Both the position numbers and the translations under genes were made by a program. A stretch of 64,000 bases of DNA from Protopterus annectens (taxonomy: Eukaryota > Chordata > Ceratodontiformes > Protopteridae): NCBI RefSeq assembly GCF_019279795.1, contig NC_056729.1, forward strand, positions 1,861,940,869 through 1,862,004,868. The letters run 5' to 3'. Of the stretch, positions 20,585 to 32,784 are shown piece by piece. Numbering within the stretch: position 1 is the stretch's first letter; the number at the start of each line of letters is the position of its first letter. Under the pieces are notes generated by a model that worked only from the letters and a program-made list of their open reading frames with translations, made no database searches and had not been told where the DNA came from.

Positions 20585-21192
20585 GGGGTGGCAAGAACCT
20601 TAGCCAGTATCCGGAATCCCAGGGGTGACAGGTGCAGGCCATCTCTGGCAAAGCATCGTAGTCTGTCGACCATGTCATCTCAGGCAGACAGATATTGGAT
20701 CCCTTTAGAATGACACCAGAAGCTTAGCCAATTGTTGAAGTCAATCATTTTGTCTTTGTACTGCGATATAATTCTGGGTGATGGCAGAATTCTACTCATG
20801 GCTAGGGTCATACCTGCCTGGGCTACAAGATCGGGGAGCTCTTCCATGTCTCTTTTCATGTAGTCCAGGGAGGTACGTCTCAGGTCGTTCACACCAACAT
20901 GGACAATGACACAGTCATATTTGTACTTGTGGAGTGACCTTAGTGAGTGGGTTATGTGGTGGATCCTGGCACCTGACAGGCAGCTGACAGTAACCTTCTC
21001 CTTGTTTAGCCTGGTGAGTGGGACATCAGTGCCGACTATAGAGTCACATATGACTAGTGTGTTGGGCACGTTGTTTTGCCTTATTGGCTGTGGTTGAGTG
21101 GCACACTGGGTTTGCGGGCTATGTGCCATTTGGATTGTGTTGTTCATACTTCTGTGCTGACTCAGAAAGCTTTTCTCTGCGTAAAACACCAA
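20585..21192 (-). pseudogene. CR1-clade LINE ORF1 with SGNH-hydrolase (esterase) domain
   Basis: Read from 21192 down: NNVPNTLVICDSIVGTDVPL (block I, where families usually have GDS; here CDS), then IVHVGVNDLRR (the HxGxND-like block) and, after one in-frame TGA near 20688, ARDGLHLSPLG with the DGxHLS block. ORF1 proteins with an SGNH esterase domain are known in CR1-group LINEs, where they are thought to act in RNP assembly or at membranes. It lies directly upstream of the ORF2 endonuclease on the same strand, as in intact elements. About 170 residues precede the stop. Confidence 0.88.
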
Positions 21193-22159
21193 ACTACACG
21201 TTCTAACCTACTTAAGTGGCAAGAACTCCATTAGAGTGACGCACTTTGCCAAAGTCATCATGTACTCAGGTGGATGCATGCACAGTGTGTCTAAGCCATT
21301 TGAAGAAAGCCTGATCAGTAGAAGAGAATGTTGTGCATTGATAAAAGGGTAAGAGATATTTATTTGTATAATAGCGGTAAATAACATGCTTAATGGGAAG
21401 CACTGCTAGTTTCCCACCAGTACTAGGTGATGTGCCTGAACTTCTTGATGGCATCTTTTGGCCATAAGCTTACTAAGAACCTATGAACATTTTGGTGTAG
21501 GTAATGCAGGTTTATCAATGGCTGGCTTTGCTTTCCCTTTTGTAACCAGTCTGCACCCGCTTTGAGTAAACTGTGCATTACCCATATCAGAATGTGATTT
21601 ACTGGTTCAGTATACATGAGGCACTGAGATATTGTATGCAGAACACCAAACGCATTAGACAGATGGAGTGATTGTTTGCTTTATAAACAGAAAGGAAGTT
21701 TATCCGTTAACAAAACAGACCCCATTCAAGTGGTTAGCTGATGCATTTTTTTCTACGTACAACAAGGCACTACCTGTAGAGATTAATGCTTTAACATATA
21801 GTTTCTTCAGGAATGTATCTGCTACATCATCATACATTTTTATTTTTCTCATAACAGTATACACTGGATGCTTAATCTATGGTCATACCAGGTTTTGCTC
21901 CTGCAGTCTTGCAGGGAATACTGTAGAAAAATCACATATGCTTTGCATTCATCCAGCAGTCGTGTACAAGAGTCGTACAGCAATCCATATGATGTACAAT
22001 GTTTTCATCAGTCCATCCATCCATTGCTGTTGAGTTGCATCCAACTTTTCTGGTGACTGCTTGCAGGCATTGCCACCTACAAAGTTTACTAGGCAAGCAG
22101 GGAATTGAAATAGATTGCCAAGCCTTTCTTCTGTATCACACACACACTGCCTGCACACC
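21193..22159. other. Unassigned non-coding stretch
   Basis: No protein family was recognised on either strand. Short open frames are shadows in ordinary-composition DNA. Part may be the 5' untranslated region of the CR1 copy. Confidence 0.3.
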
Positions 22160-22290
22160 TGTGGACAATTTAGAAGCAGCAGTCCACTTACCGCATGCCT
22201 TTGGGGATGTGAGAGGAAATGGGAGTATCCAGAGAAAATGCGAGTAAATACATGAGGACATGCAGACCCTGCATACAAGGCACCCCACTC
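22160..22290 (-). mobile_element. Degenerate V-SINE core
   Basis: GGACAATTTAGAAGC, CGCATGCCTTTGGGGATGTG, GAGGAAATGGGAGTATCCAG and GAGGACATGCAGACCCTGCA follow the conserved V-SINE core order (ACAATTTAGA, GCATGTCTTTGGACTGTGGG, AGGAAACCGGAG, GAACATGCAAACTCC), read as reverse complement. No clear duplication or intact tRNA head remains. Confidence 0.6.
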
Positions 22291-24525
22291 ATGGGACAAA
22301 ATGGAGAGAGACTTCCTACAAGGTGACGATGCTTGCTTCACTGCATCACTGTTCTGCATAGTACATTGTCCAGTGGCATGAAAACTCACCATAACAGTGG
22401 ATATTACAGCTTGGGTTATTTCTGCAGGATAGGCTGCTCCCCCTCCTGCTGGTACTGTCTGTTTTGGGTCTGGTAGCATCTGCCTATAGGGCCTGTGTTT
22501 GGACTTCCCCTTCCCCCAACGTAGTATGCTTGATTGTTTGTCTTTCTGTGTTGTAAAGTTAAGAGACACTCACACACACAATACTGGGATTACACCACCA
22601 TTTACAGTGAACCCTCTATAGAATGAACACCTTGCTTCCCCTTAACCTTAAAAATAATTACATTAACAACAACAAAAAAGCCCTATCATTAATTGTCTTT
22701 AGTACAGTAGCTATGTTCTCTGTCCAACAAAATGGATCAAATGAAGTAAACCAGCCATCGGCATGGCATCCTGTTCCCCTTGCCAGTACAGTGTCATCTT
22801 CTCTTGTAGTTCTGTAGGTCCAAGATAGCCACAGCCTTAGGAAAGGAAAAACCTGCTCTTTTAGTACTTTTATCTTAAATATGTAGTTACTAGAGATGAT
22901 TGCACAGATGTTGCTTCACAAGCTTGTAAAAGTTCACTCATACTTAAATATACGTTTTATATATACATACATATAAAAATTGTAGGTAGGTATCCTTAGC
23001 TTTAATTGCATGTGTATATCTTTGGCAGTACTATGGTCTTTTTAATGACTTCTTTAGTATGCCATTAGAGCATTTGGTCCTGCAGTCTGTTTTTGCTTTG
23101 CTTTCATGTAAAAAAAAGAAAACAATGAGGGAAGTGCAGAATGAGCAATTTCTCTTTCAAACCAGTGCTGTCTTTTTTAATTGCTGTACCACACTGTTGT
23201 ACTCTCTCTCTTAAACTTTAAAATACTTGACTGCATATTACAGGCCAGTGTAACAGTTTAATATCTGGGTGTTTCTCTGGAGAGAGATGACAAACACACA
23301 CACAAGTTTACTGACAGCTGGCACTGACGCACATTCCACTTGCATGGAGAATGAGTAAGGAAGGCATTGTGAATACAGTGGCCGCTGAGTGATGCAAATG
23401 AATATAAAACAGTTCCTTTCAGAGTCTTGTGGCTGTTCTAAAAGTATTTGCATGTTGGTTTGCAGGTGTGTGTTGCTGCAGTCTCTCTCTTAAAGCAAAA
23501 CAAACCTGATTTTTTTATTGTACATAATACTTCAGTGACCCATCTGTTTTGTTTTTAATATCAAAAATATTGTCATGTTTCACAGTGGTTTTATTTGGAT
23601 CTCTGGTTTCTTTAATACGCTGAAGTAACACTTTTTATTTAAATCTTTCCATGATGTCTTGCCCAGTAACTTCTCTAGCTGTGTCCTTTTGGCTTAGTTA
23701 TTCCCCATTGTGTATCCCAAACAGTATGCGCGCACTCTCATTCTTTACAGTTAGATTGCCTGATTCGCCCACCCATTCCCCTGGAGGTGAAGAGTACCTT
23801 AGAGAACAGGCCAGTGTATTTGTCCTGTGCTGTTTCCTCTTATCATTCATAACTCCTTCCTGTAGAGAGCTGGTTGAGTGTCAGACAGTGATGCACATGC
23901 TTCCACCTCCATCATCCCCAGCTCAGTGGTGCATAAGCCTCTTAACTGGGCAAGTGTACCCTGGCCTGTTCCACAGGCGATCATCTGCTATGTACCCATG
24001 CCTAGCTCCTCCATCACTGCAGTAGCACTTTGAGGGCATTTTTTTAAATCCTTAAACCGTACAGTTTACAGAAGAGGGGGTTACATGGTGTGATAAATCG
24101 CTTGTGTTTTAGGGATTCATTCCACTGGCACGCAAATTAGAGTTTTCAGAATGGATACAGTAGCATGTAAGAGTTATGTGAAATGGTGACACACATGGTA
24201 TCCTAGCTCTAGGAGAGGGTGCTTTAAAAAAGTTCATTTATATCTACATTTTTACTTGCAGATATGCTTGATATGATAGTTCATATATCTGTCGTGAAAT
24301 TCTTTTGTGCAGTGGTAACCCAATACCAAAACTTAAGTCATTTACAGATGTGCAGCGGCTTGGCATCCAGTTCTCTCTGTCTTACCTGGACCTGAAAGTA
24401 TTAGCTTTCAAGTAGTAGAGTCCTGTTCTTACCTTGCCATGACGAATGTTTGCATGGTGCCAAATTTATGTACTGCTAAAATGGCACCTGGGAAGGTCAA
24501 TAATGTTTTTTTACCACTTCCAATA
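22291..24525. other. Unassigned non-coding stretch of about 2.2 kb
   Basis: Contains (CA)n at 22139-22150 just upstream, AT-rich runs (22950-22980) and one 124-codon plus-strand open frame (23651-24025) with no recognisable domain, no repeat similarity and no supporting splice context. I see no gene. Confidence 0.3.
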
Positions 24526-24619
24526 CAGTATCGCATCAAGCCACAGGCGAGATCCAGCAGTCGAGGAAGGCGGAAAAGAAAATTCTCAGGCGAGACTGTG
24601 GAGGTAAGGAGAAGGAACA

Positions 24620-26640
24620 GGAATTAAATAAACTTGTATTTAATCTTTCGAGCCGCATATTGAGCCTCAGTGAGGTGGCGCTATTGAATAGAGGCCTTTC
24701 CTTTATCCCCTCACAAAGCAGTAACCTCGCAGAGATACTGGCTGATTTATGCCTGTTTGCAAGGAATTTATCTTTAAAGTTACTTTTTAATGAAACGATT
24801 GGAATTGATTCAGAAACTCGACTCAAACGCAGAAGCACCTTTATACCTGTTTCGCCCTCTAATATTGAGTGTTTTGTTCAAGTATGTGAACAGGATTTCT
24901 ATGATTATTTTTCGGTTACACCACCTAAGAATTTATATTATAATCTTGATGCTAATGAGTGGCGCTCCCTCTTTAGTTTATCTCATGATACTGACTTGAT
25001 TATTCAACCAGCTGATAAAGGGGGAGGTATTGTGTTATTAGATGCCTTGATGTATAGTGAAATGATGCTGAACATGTTGAATGATGGTAATACATATCGT
25101 CCTATTGAGCAAAATGTTGTTACTGGCATTATAAGGAACGTCCATGATGTTCTATATGACCTTCTGATGTGTAGACAAATCACAAGGGAATTCTGTTAAT
25201 ATTTATTAGTGGAGTTCCCCTTGATACCTTTAATTAAAGGTCTACCAAAAATACATTAAAGGCATTTTTCCTCCTCCTATACGACCCATAGTCTCGGAAG
25301 CTGGATGGGTTACTGAGAATATTTCTCGTTACCTGGAAACAGTATTGGGACCTTTAGCTAGAAGTATTCCAACTATTTTAAAAGGCACCTATCAGTTACT
25401 GAATGACCTTGAAAGTCTAACAAAAGATACAAAATCTTCCCCCTCTGTTATTTTGGCCTCTTTAGATGTTAAAAATTTATTTACAGTGATTCCCAATGAC
25501 TATGGACTAGAGGCCATTAGAGAGATCTTGCATAAAATGGGAGGGTTAGACAGTAATTTGCAGATAGCTGTATGCACGCTCTTGGATGTGGTGCTTAATA
25601 ATAATTTGTTTATGTATCGTAATGCAGTATATGCACAGACATGGGGTGTTGCCATGGGCACCCCATGCACAAACTCGTATGCGAATTTGGTTATGTATCA
25701 ATGGGAAAGTACTTATATATTTAACAGTGAGTTCTTCAAACACATTTTACTTTATAGATGTTTTGTAGATGACATATTGTTTGGGATGAAAGTCTGGATT
25801 TATTGAGAGACTTTGTCACATATTTAGAATCTACTACTAACTTCTTGAGATTTACAATGGAAATATCTTCTGTTAAGTTGGACTTCCTGGATATTACAAT
25901 TTTTAGAGACTCAGAAGGTTTAATTTCAACTACTCTTTATAGAAAACAGTGCTGGAAAAACTCACTGTTACACTATAATAGTATGCATCCACGCTTTGTG
26001 TTTCCAAATATTGTTAAAAGCCAACTTATGAGAATAACAAGATTGTGCAGGAATGAGATTGATAGGAATCTACAAATAGACCTCATGGATGAGCTATTCC
26101 AGGAAAGAGGCTATACCGCCTCTTTATTACAAGATGTGAAACATTCTACATTAGATACAGTGGTTGATGGTCTAGAAGGTGCTAGGAATCCTAGATATTC
26201 TATGATTGAACATAACACTAGGTTTAAGTATAATCAAACCAAGGTAGTTTTCACGACTAGATATACAAGTGATATTAAATATATAACTAGCATTATTAGA
26301 AAAAATTGGAACATATTAATAGATCATCAGTGCTCCAAGCTAGTAGGGCGAACTCCTAACTTTAGGTATAGGAATAGCAAAAATTTGAAAAGGCTACTAT
26401 GCATTGAGAAGACTGGTATGTTAATTAACAATATAGATAGGCGGGTTCCAAAATGTGGTACTTTCCCATGTAATAGATGCAATATGTGTAAATTTATAGC
26501 TAATGAACATCAATTCCTCCATCTTAATTTTGATCATGTTTTTACACCCAACTTTTATGCCACCTGTGAGAGAATGAACTTAATATATTTAGCTTACCTA
26601 CACAGAGTGTACAGCTTTTTATGTAGGCATGACGTCAAGA
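24620..26640 (+). pseudogene. Penelope-like reverse transcriptase, broken by frameshifts
   Basis: FNLSSRILSLSEVALLNRGL and SFIPS open the conserved part, followed by LIIQPADKGGGIVLLD, a signature of PLE proteins. After a frameshift near 25200 come IKGLPKIH and PPIRPIVSEAGW. The palm motif is ILASLDVKNLFTVIP (Asp 25465-25467), then GVAMGTPCTNSYANLVM, then FVDD at 25762-25773. A stop after KVWIY near 25804 and a frame change follow; the frame from 25803 carries VKLDFLDITIFRD, HPRFVFPNIVKSQLMRI, RKNWNILI and CNRCNMCKF. Both Asp motifs are intact, so decay is recent to moderate. Confidence 0.92.
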
Positions 26641-26907
26641 AGATTGAAAGATCGGATATATAATCATATATATGAAATAAGGAAAGTGAATTTAAGCGAT
26701 GCCTTGGCTAAACATGTGGCTGTACATACTAATCATGCCTTTAAGTTCCGAGCCCTACAAGTTGTAGATATTAATAAACAGGGTGGTAATAAAATGAATT
26801 ATCTGGAGACAGTCGAGTTGAATTGGATTCTAAAATTGAGGGCTCATGTTGAACCTGGACTCTATCAGTATGTTCGCATAAAACCTATCCTGATAGCACA
26901 TAATTGA
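26560..26907 (+). pseudogene. GIY-YIG endonuclease domain of the Penelope-like element
   Basis: After one more frameshift near 26600 the sequence reads TYTECTAFYVGMTSRRLKDRI (YVG at 26620-26628), with the downstream Arg of TSRRL. NHIYEIRKV, LAKHVAVHTNH and GGNKMNYLETVELNWILKL follow, the usual arrangement of PLE nucleases (nuclease core, His-rich helix, NxxE-type end). It ends at a stop at 26905-26907. The nuclease would nick target DNA for priming. Confidence 0.88.
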
Positions 26908-27383
26908 TCGTAGTAATAATATTGCTGCTCCGTTTATTTATATCTGAATTTGTACGTGTATTGTTTTATTTTTATGACAGATTATATATGTTAAATATTT
27001 AATATGAGCTAAGCTATATGTCTTTGATATTATGTGTGCTTTTATATATGTTTTTGTTATTAATAGACATTGTATAGTCCATTGTTATATTAGGTTACTT
27101 TACTTCTAATTTTTATTTTATTTTATGTGGTTGTTTTATAGTTATGATATTTTACATCTTATTTAATTATAGTTATTTTATGAGAGTTTTCTTTAATATA
27201 GTATATATCCCATAGGGCTGAGTCATTTGTGTTTGGATTGGCTCTATCTGATTTTAGACTGAGTCATTGTTTTATTATGCTGCTTCAATTGGTTTCAGCA
27301 GTTTGCTTAATTTATCTATTAACTCATGAATGAATTGATCAGTAAGCATATATAAGAACCTCTGCTGAGTACTAATGTTAAAA

Positions 27384-27418
27384 CCCGAAGAAGCCTGTTG
27401 GATACACGTGAAAGCGCT
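27384..27418 (+). other. Hammerhead-like motif in the PLE 3' region
   Basis: CCGAAGAAGCC, then a short variable stem, then GTGAAAGCGC. This parallels the CTGAAGAAG...CGAAAGC element after the minus-strand PLE at 4.1 kb. The first core position is CCGA instead of CTGA, so if it was a ribozyme it is probably dead. Confidence 0.35.
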
Positions 27419-27480
27419 TGTTTCATTCAATAAATTAGCTTATACACTTTTTATTTAATCGTGGTGGTCTCCATTTGTGC

Positions 27481-28848
27481 TATTTTGTGGTCAGCATGGA
27501 TATAATTAGAAATGGAAAATGTGAGTAATAACTCTTATGTAATTGTTACAAAAAAGCAACTCAAACAAAATGCAGCACATATACCATGTTGGAACATGTG
27601 ATACAGAGAACAGTAAATGCATGACATTATATACTAAGAATATTTTTTCTGTGTTTTGGGGATAAAAGACAAATTAGCTCATTATTTACCATATAGGCAT
27701 TTGTAGTCCGCAGGTGAAGTGGCTGTTGACAGGTGTGCTGTAGAAAGGGAGAAGTAATGGGATAGTAAGATTTGTTAGTGAAGGAGTACTGGAGAAGGGC
27801 AGAGTAGGTAGTTGGTTTTAAAGGGTCATTGGATAGACTGTAGTGCATTTAAGCTCTGGCAGAGCTCAAGAACATGGTAGGGCTAGACAAAATTGGCTAT
27901 AAAAGGAGTCAAGTTATATTAAATTTGAGCATCGGCATGTTCCAGAATGGTGGTAAGGTTTGAGACACTCTTGCCTTTCTATTTTAAATGATATTTAAAT
28001 GATATTGCCACTTTTAAAGCATTGACCAGTGGCTTTGTTTAATATAATTTTTTTTTACTTGACTTTGAAACTTGGAGGAGGAGGAAATTGCTTTCTGTTT
28101 TGCTGGCAAAGATTCCCATATACATGGGGTTTTGGGCAGCAGTGTAGAAAAAAATGTGGTCAGTGCAGATTCAATCTATTAATGAAGGGTTGAGGTTTAT
28201 GATGTTTACTGGGCTGTCAGGTTATACGTGGGTGTACGTTTTATTAGTCTGTCAGCAAAGAAAGGGAAAAGTGTCAGTTTAGTATTTTATAGATTATTAG
28301 AGAATGGGCAAACTGTACAGCAGCACCCTGGTTGGAGAATGAACGTTCTCCAGCAGGGTATTAATGTACAAGTAATGCACGCTGAAGAATGAGTCTGCCA
28401 CTTCACGGCAGCATATGAAGCTGCTGTGGAACTCTGACTAAAAAAAAAAAAAAAAAAAAAAAAAGCAATGGCCACCATTACTTTACACTCGCTAAGCAGC
28501 ACTTTTGCTGTTTAGCAAGTGTAAAAAAAATAAACAGAAAAAGTGTGTGAATAAGTGTTTGTATGACAGCAGAAGAGACTGTGTGTGATAGAGAGCGATC
28601 TTGTGTGAGTGAATGCATGTATAAAAGCAGAGGAGACTGTATGTGTGTAAGATCGAGAAAGAACTCGTGTGAGTGAATGCATGTATGAAATGAGAGAGGG
28701 AGACAGATTTCGTGTGCATAGCTCTGAAACGTCCACATTTTCGCAGAATGCCCACAGTTCTGCCTCTATTTTTTTTTTGTCTGATCCTCATAAAATTTGT
28801 GGTTTTCTTAAGTCTTGTGGCAATCTGTGAGGCGTGAATTCACTAAAT
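27481..28848. other. Unassigned stretch with poly(A) and GT-rich tandem repeats
   Basis: No protein similarity was recognised. A (A)n tract lies at 28441-28464. At 28552-28700 two or three diverged units containing GAGACTGTGTGTG and GTGTGAGTGAATGCATGTAT follow each other with a period near 65 bp. A related sequence is at 32475-32565. Confidence 0.55.
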
Positions 28849-31800
28849 CAGGGGTGTCCAACCTTTTCAGTTGGAAGGGCCGCATTGAGTCAACAGAAAT
28901 GGTCTGGGGGCAAACGGCAAGTGAGGACCAAAAAAAAAAAAAAAAAAAGGTCTCTGACAAAATGAAGAGCAAAAAAAAAAAAGGTCTCTAACGTAACTGA
29001 AGAGCAAAAGACCACAGGTATATGCGGACTAATACAAAGTCGACCCCACTTGCTGTATTGTAGGTAGTTTGAACAATGAATAAATTAATAAATGCATAAT
29101 ATTTGCCCTAAAATTCAATATCTCATTCTAATAGACATATTATGCTATATGCACATAACATAGGTACATAAAATTTGTTGTCAAATCATAAAAATATCAC
29201 TGAACCAAAGATTACACAACATGATTCTGAAAGAATGTGTGCACAGTAGACATTAATGGTAAAGCCCCACTAACAACACACAAGTGGCAAGTGAGATAAG
29301 GTTTAAAAACATATGAAATGTATTAATCTAACAACTTGCACAGCTAAATATTGTTACAAGAGGAGCAGAACTCAAGCAATGCCCAGCATTATAACTCTGC
29401 CAGAATCACTGGGACTGTGAGATAGCAGGCACACATCCAATAAACAAAAACAGGTAAGTTTGACAAACCACAAATTCAGCTAAGGCTGCTATAATACATG
29501 CAAGGTGCACACTAAACTAATAAGAAACTGCATTGCTTAGTAACAAACACATATATAAGACATTTACATCTAAAGTAGAAATTAAAGCACTTGTAATGTA
29601 AAAGTATTTGGTTTCCAAACAAGGATGGGATAGAAAGCAAGCTTCCCAGCTGTTTAATATACCAAGGAAGCAAATGCAGATGTCTAACATTCTAATCTAG
29701 TAATGTTCAATGCACTTAAAGGGCAGACTAGATAGACTTATTGACTCCTTCTGCCATTAAGCAAATGTAATGCAATTACCACAGTGAGAACCAATTATTC
29801 GGTTTACAGGTGGTAGAAGGAAGAAAAGGGTGGAGTGAGGGCAGCTGCTTACAGTTAGATTCAGCATCTGGGCAGACATGACAAACTAGCAACCTCTTTC
29901 TACCATTATGTTCATATGTGTACCAAAACAACATTTTAATTTAATTGCTTCTGTCAAAAGAAAACTATGACCTTTGGATCACTTAAGAGGCTAAGCATGG
30001 TCCCTCACAAATGATAAATATGTACTATAACTAGATATAGAACAGTGCTAGATAATGATCAACTACTTGGTACACAAGTCTAGTGTCGGACAGTTTAGCT
30101 CAGAAAGTAACAGCACTTCTGAGCAAGTGTCTTAACTACAGAGTAAAGGGACACTTCTGCCCAGTGTGCTTACCCAGTTACACAGTGACCGCTGTGCACC
30201 ATTCAACTCTTCCCTGTGGTATACATCCTGTCAGTACATTCTCACAGATCATAATTCCTTACTTTACATCCCAATTAATGCTGCCCTCATCTTGCGATTC
30301 TACAATCCCCTTAGCATCAGTCATACTGTACCATACAAACCCTAACTGACTGTACAAAAGATGTCATGACTTTACATATTACTCTTAACCCTCTGGGATT
30401 CTTAATTCACTTCACCTGACTGGCTGCTTGTCTTCTGCTAAATCTTTCTCTTAATCTATGTTAACTCACTTTCTTCACTAATCTGCATACTGACCAATCC
30501 CATCTTCTCTTCCTGCTGATATTACTCTGATCTTTCAGATCCATTATTCCTACCCTTTTTGTCAAACCTGCAATTCAGCTTTCTTTTACTTTTTGTTTCC
30601 TATGTCTCCTTACCTTCTTTAAATTATTCCAGAGGCAATCTAACTATATTACCTCTGCTTTCTCCTACCTCACTCCTATACCCAAAACTAAAGCATTATG
30701 CATGTGACTTAAGAATCCTGGTTGTAAATATAAAGACTTGATTTTTTGCCTTCTTTGTGTTTTAAGACTACTTATCCTACATGTTTGCAATTGCAACCGC
30801 TGCACCGAGTAGATGGTGGCTCCTGATAGTAGCGCTAAGGGATTTCTGCAGCATTTACATTGCTTCCCACTCACATTCACAGCAGGTCAGGCATCCCTAG
30901 CCTAGATAATACTTTCCGCTTCAAAATGTATATTTTAAATTTCAACCTCAGAGTAGTATGTAGGTCTACGTGTATTCAAGACAGGTGCACTGTACTGCAG
31001 GGCTACACAGAGGACAGCAAACATATTCAGCATATGCTATGCAAGTCATGGAGTACAAAATATTGGTAACTTCACATCTCACGAAATATTTCTCTACAAT
31101 TGTTATAATTTATGCATATGTTTATGATTGTGACTGCATTCAGCAAAGATGTGCCTAAAACTGGTCTGTTGTGATCAACGACTACCCAACATACATGCAT
31201 ACACAAACTAATGAAATAACATAATAAATAGTAAGTTTTGATATGTCTAGCTTTGTGGTGCATAATACTATTTATTGACTTGTTGATCGGTTAAGAGAAC
31301 TGTAGCGACCACTAAAAGACACTACAAATCACTGACTCCTGCAGAGCATCACGTAAACAAGATACATAATTTGACGTTGTACATCAACACATTTTTAGAC
31401 CCTTAAAATGAATTGTGGACTACATTACAAAAATATTCTCGTGTAGGAGTTCAAGACATAAAGTGCTTTGTAAGAGAAAGACCTCAGGAATGTATGTAGT
31501 CTTCACTCAAATTACACATAGCCCACCTCACATTTTTAAAAATACACATCACTCAAATGCCGCGGTGCACCCATTCCCAGTTAAAATGTATACATCTTTT
31601 CAGATTATACTGCAACCACATCTACTCCATCAAGTAAGTGTTAGTGCAAGCACTGCCATTACTATTACTAGAAAGTGAAACTGCATCCTTTAACCAAGAA
31701 ATTACTTAGCTTACCTTTTACTGCTGAAGATGTTGTAGTGTAGTCTGTGAAATATAATAAATCCTCTCTCTCTTCACCACGATCGCGCTCCTTCCTTCAG

Positions 31801-32019
31801 CTTTACCACAAATATAAAACGACCGAACGGTGTTTCGCATACCAGTGGAAAGACGCTAGCATGAAAAAAACGTGAAAAAAGTAAGTTGGCGCATGCGCAG
31901 AATAGCTGAAGTACGGGGACGTGTAAACACACAGAAAAAAACTTAAATTTCAATTAAATTTCAATTTAAGGGTCGTGGGCCGCATGGAAGAGCTCTGAGG
32001 GTTGAGTTGGACACTCCTG
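28849..32019. mobile_element. hAT-type DNA transposon, non-autonomous (3171 bp), with 8-bp target-site duplication
   Basis: The left end CAGGGGTGTCCAAC and the right end (reverse complement CAGGAGTGTCCAAC) form terminal inverted repeats, each followed by a GGGCCGCAT-type subterminal block. They are flanked by a perfect 8-bp direct repeat CACTAAAT (28841-28848 and 32020-32027). The 8-bp duplication and CAGGGGTGTCC ends are typical of hAT elements. No transposase frame was found in the 3.1-kb interior, so the element would depend on another copy. The interior holds two short A-rich runs near the left end and a CpG-containing promoter-like segment near the right end. Confidence 0.9.
31888..31900. 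promoter_or_regulatory. NRF1-type palindromic site inside the hAT element
   Basis: GGCGCATGCGCAG matches the NRF1 consensus (GCGCATGCGC). It lies about 120 bp inside the right end, in an unusually CpG-rich stretch for this window (31779-31920). That is where a hAT promoter would be expected if the element reads right to left. Binding is inferred from sequence alone. Confidence 0.45.
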
Positions 32020-32069
32020 CACTAAATAATAACATGCATTTGAGTTTCAGGCTTTATACGTTTTAGAAA

Positions 32070-32133
32070 ATGCATTGTAATACAAGAATTTTTATTCTAG
32101 CAACATTCTAAGTTTTTATAAGAGCTAACTAAT
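32070..32133 (+). repeat. Left half of an interspersed repeat split by the SINE
   Basis: TTTTTATTCTAGCAACATTC, then TTTTTATAAG, matches 16640-16670. The right half continues after the SINE at about 32440. Confidence 0.55.
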
Positions 32134-32394
32134 GTCTTTTGGCTTTTCCCGGTTAGGGTTCTCCAGTCCACTAATTATTGGCAGTGGATTTTTACGGTGC
32201 CGAGGTGCCAGCCCGACCGCTAACTTTCAAAGAAGGCACACCCATTCACGCATGCACCTACCTGCATGTCTTTAAACATCACTCGACCGTGGGGAGGACA
32301 TGCAGACTCCACACAGAAGGTTCTCCAGCTGAAAATCGAACCGGAGAACCACTTGCTGTGAGGCGACAACACTAACCGCTACACCACCGCAGCA
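32134..32394 (-). mobile_element. V-SINE (DANA/HE1-like), nearly complete
   Basis: On the minus strand: a tRNA-like head GCGGTGGTGTAGCGGTTAGT (A box) and GGTTCGATTTTC (B box), then CTTCTGTGTGGAGTCTGCAT, the V-core with AAAGACATGCAGGTAGGTGC and GTGAATGGGTGTG, and a 3' tail CTAACCGGGAAAAGCCAAAA. The module order (tRNA head, conserved core, LINE-like tail) is that of the V-SINE superfamily. It contains the core segment that the copy at 5.1 kb lacks. No clear target-site duplication was found. Confidence 0.85.
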
Positions 32395-32784
32395 GAAATA
32401 TTTAAAATTTGTCCCTAGTTTTGTTCTTTGTTTTCCTATTATTTTTGGTTTTGGCCAGATTTTTTGTGCTAAGAGGTTGAGAGAGATGCTTGTGAGTATG
32501 AAACCAGAGTAGACTCTGTGTGTGAAAATTGAAAGAGACTTGCGTATGAGAGAGAGAATGGGCTCTCTCTAAAATCGTTGGCTTTTTTTTTTAGAACTAC
32601 ATTTTTTTTATATATTTTTGATTTAAAATGCTTCCTCCAACACCATTAACATGTACTATAGAAAGTTTGAAACATTAGGAGGAACTGTTTTACATAAAAA
32701 ATGTATAATATAGCACTTAAAAATAAGTATGCAAAAAAAAAAAAAAACAATTTACAGAGAGCTCACTCACTCTCTAAGCACAAT
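32395..32784. other. Right half of split repeat and GA-rich repeats
   Basis: TTTTGGCCAGATTTTTTGTGCT near 32450 matches 16700-16722. GA- and GT-rich diverged repeats (32475-32565) resemble those at 28552-28700. No coding sense was found. Confidence 0.45.

Larger units (their letters stand above)
24530..27480 (+). mobile_element. Penelope-like element (plus strand) with RT, GIY-YIG nuclease and 3' region
   Basis: One PLE running from a basic N-terminus (SSSRGRRKRK near 24560) through RT and nuclease to a 3' region with AATAAA at 27430 and a hammerhead-like motif at 27384-27418. It has several frameshifts and stops but keeps every main domain. PLEs integrate through the GIY-YIG nuclease and often form partial head-to-tail copies; only one copy is seen here. 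The left boundary is approximate. Confidence 0.85.

Noticed and set aside
19425..21192. Twin-priming inversion as the explanation for the CR1 arrangement
   Set aside because: Twin priming places the inverted 5' half before the sense 3' half; here the RT half lies on the opposite side, so the order does not fit.
23651..24025. 124-codon plus-strand open frame
   Set aside because: No family similarity, no repeat context and no splice sites that make sense; it is within the size expected by chance.
28441..28791. Several overlapping minus-strand frames rich in His, Thr and Ser
   Set aside because: They arise from the GT/GA-rich tandem repeats and the poly(A) tract.
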